Assembly (NCBI GenBank): GCA_023379725.1
Contig: JAMCPC010000060.1
Location: 9,362 to 23,294, forward strand
Length of the DNA: 13,933 nucleotides
Source of the DNA: Actinomycetota bacterium
Lineage (GTDB): Bacteria > Actinomycetota > Acidimicrobiia > Acidimicrobiales > JAMCPL01
Direction: 5' to 3'
Numbering within the stretch: the first letter of the stretch is position 1; every line of letters starts with the position of its first letter. This document shows positions 12,580 to 13,933 of this stretch, one piece after another. The position numbers were made by a program, and so were the translations under genes. The notes under the pieces were generated by a model that did not search any database, was not told the DNA's origin, and worked only from the letters and a program-made list of their open reading frames with translations.

Positions 12580-13933
12580 AGTCCAATCGTGCATTAGGAA
12601 GACACAACTCCCGCAACATTCACCCACTTGGTATCTCTGCATCCCTGCTCGGAGTATGTGTCCTCGCTACAGCATTCATGGCGCGTTCCAGCCAAAATAT
12701 CTTTCAGGTCACTTACCCCCTTCTGGGCAAGGACGATGTCCACTTGGGGCCAACGGCTATAGGCATTGCTGCCGCAGCCGGAATGCTGGCATCTGCACTA
12801 GCATCACTGCAACTAGCCCACGGGCAGCGACACATCGAAGCAGGCAGGGTGGCCATGCTGGGTCTTTTGACGATGATGGTCGGTTTTGTACTAATGGCCA
12901 GCGCAAATGATCTTGCTGTATACATTCTTGCGGCAATGGTGGCGGGTGCAGGCGGCGGATTCACGTTGCCCAGCCTCGTTGCCCTCGCAAGCAGGTCCAG
13001 TCCGGGCAACCCGGGCAAGGGTATTGCACGCTACACTGCAGCCCTCAGTCTGTCCCTGCTGGTAGGCCCTCTCGTAGAAAGCGGCACACTGGCACTTACC
13101 AATGGATCCTTGAGAATGGTGCTGGCCGTATTCGCGCCCTGGCCGCTCGTCGGCATCATTCTAATCGCGTACGCCAGACGGAACGCGGGTGCATATGCGC
13201 GATCAGACCTAGGCTCGATCGCTGACCAGTCACAATCTACGCATCAAGCAGAAGAGGCACTCGCGGAGCCAGGGGCAGGATCCGAAGCACCATCAGCTGG
13301 TGCCACCGGTCACGCCTATCCAAGCGATACCCCTGAAAACCACTCTCTTGAAAACCACTCTCACGGATATACACACGACCCACGTGAAGAAATGCGGATC
13401 GTCAATGAAACCCTACCCATGGACGACCAGCCATCCGCCGGCCTCGCCAACCTGACCAGCCTGCAAGGGCTGGCAACCTTGTGGAAGAGCGCCAAGGACG
13501 GGACAGCCAGTATCAGGCTACCCCTGCTTATCCAACTCGCCTACATGGTGCCCTTCGTGTCCATGGTGGCTTTCGGCGGTCTTCTCGCCATAGACGTCGA
13601 CCACGCAAGTACTGGACAGGTTGTGCTCCTGTTCGCCGGGTTTTACGCCATCTCGCTATTTATGCGCCTCCTGATAGCATGGAAACCGCCAGGTGATGCA
13701 AGAAAGCGGGTGATCAGGATTTCTCTGGTAGCTACGGTCCTGGGTGTGGCCATGCTGGCAGTGCATAGCATAGACCTGCTGATAGCCAGCTTTGTTCTGC
13801 TCGGCTTTGCCCACGGAATAACCTACCCGATATCGCTTACCCTCCTGGCAGAAGACACATCACCACAGAATATGGTGAGAAATAATGCCCGTCTCGCCTC
13901 CATACAGAGCTTCGTGGGCGTCATCCTCCCGGC
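12576..13933 (+). CDS. Major facilitator superfamily transporter (3' end cut by window)
   Basis: At least 452 residues, open to the edge. The likely start is TTG at 12576, which overlaps the preceding TGA as TTGA. It gives MKSNRALGRHNSRNIHPLG and then the first helix (ISASLLGVCVLATAFM). No ATG lies between here and that helix. Helices continue in MFS fashion: LGPTAIGIAAAAGMLASALA, AMLGLLTMMVGFVLMASA, LAVYILAAMVAGAGGGFTLP, then helices to about residue 205. A long hydrophilic central loop (about 206-305) is acidic and His-rich (ENHSLENHSHGYTHD). The second half follows: LPLLIQLAYMVPFVSMVAF, VVLLFAGFYAISLFMRLLIA, and a helix pair ending GFAHGITYPISLTLLA. Substrate unknown. Its overlap with the cytochrome b partner implies co-expression, but a functional link is unproven. 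Confidence 0.78.
   Translation, partial: MKSNRALGRHNSRNIHPLGISASLLGVCVLATAFMARSSQNIFQVTYPLLGKDDVHLGPTAIGIAAAAGMLASALASLQLAHGQRHIEAGRVAMLGLLTMMVGFVLMASANDLAVYILAAMVAGAGGGFTLPSLVALASRSSPGNPGKGIARYTAALSLSLLVGPLVESGTLALTNGSLRMVLAVFAPWPLVGIILIAYARRNAGAYARSDLGSIADQSQSTHQAEEALAEPGAGSEAPSAGATGHAYPSDTPENHSLENHSHGYTHDPREEMRIVNETLPMDDQPSAGLANLTSLQGLATLWKSAKDGTASIRLPLLIQLAYMVPFVSMVAFGGLLAIDVDHASTGQVVLLFAGFYAISLFMRLLIAWKPPGDARKRVIRISLVATVLGVAMLAVHSIDLLIASFVLLGFAHGITYPISLTLLAEDTSPQNMVRNNARLASIQSFVGVILP
13332..13361. repeat. Two tandem 15-base repeats in the MFS central loop
   Basis: CCTGAAAACCACTCT (13332-13346) and CTTGAAAACCACTCT (13347-13361) differ at one position and encode PENHS and LENHS, doubling a His-bearing pentapeptide. 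Confidence 0.88.

Overview
The window looks like a chromosomal piece of an actinomycete-type bacterium, most plausibly an Acidimicrobiia relative. This placement is by recall of family sequence features and gene order, not by a database search. Supporting signs are an RmlB with the STCEVYG motif, a short GalE-type epimerase with a (S)GGxLYG motif, an Rv3264c-like GDP-mannose pyrophosphorylase, a cytochrome b with the GYLSQTNFDSQW signature, frequent GTG and TTG starts, and 4- to 11-base gene overlaps. Base composition is close to half G+C. No tRNA, rRNA, CRISPR array, transposase or phage gene was seen.

Positions 1-9227, minus strand, form one tightly packed cell-surface polysaccharide locus. 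In transcription order it reads rmlB, rmlD, ugd, a UDP-glucuronate decarboxylase (uxs), a DPM1-type glycosyltransferase, a WbbL-type glycosyltransferase, a membrane-anchored exported protein of unknown function, a GDP-mannose-pyrophosphorylase-like nucleotidyltransferase, and a UDP-sugar 4-epimerase cut by the window edge. Together these would supply dTDP-rhamnose (last steps), UDP-glucuronate, UDP-xylose and GDP-mannose, and polyprenyl-linked transfer of sugars. rmlA and rmlC are not in the window. A multi-pass membrane protein of unknown function (9287-9949, minus) lies directly upstream and may be the first gene of the same unit.

Positions 9950-10235 are a divergent intergenic region. It carries a 35-base direct repeat and three tandem 24-base repeats. 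From 10236 onward, on the plus strand, lies a respiratory operon: a cytochrome b N-terminal-domain protein with four haem-ligand histidines and an unusual extra N-terminal helix plus Gly-rich linker; a possible 24-residue Asn/Gly-rich peptide; a Cys-free two-helix partner protein whose C-terminus resembles the end of cytochrome b/subunit IV proteins; and an MFS transporter (cut by the right edge) that starts inside the stop codon of the preceding gene. No Rieske protein, c-type cytochrome or PEWY motif is visible.

The most striking overall feature is local sequence duplication. At least twelve separate short direct repeats (units 14-35 bases) occur in 13.9 kb, in coding and non-coding DNA alike. 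They build in-frame low-complexity insertions in otherwise ordinary enzymes, notably an insertion of about 58 residues in UDP-glucose dehydrogenase. Four of the pairs are not adjacent but have offsets of 72, 72, 73 and 75 bases.
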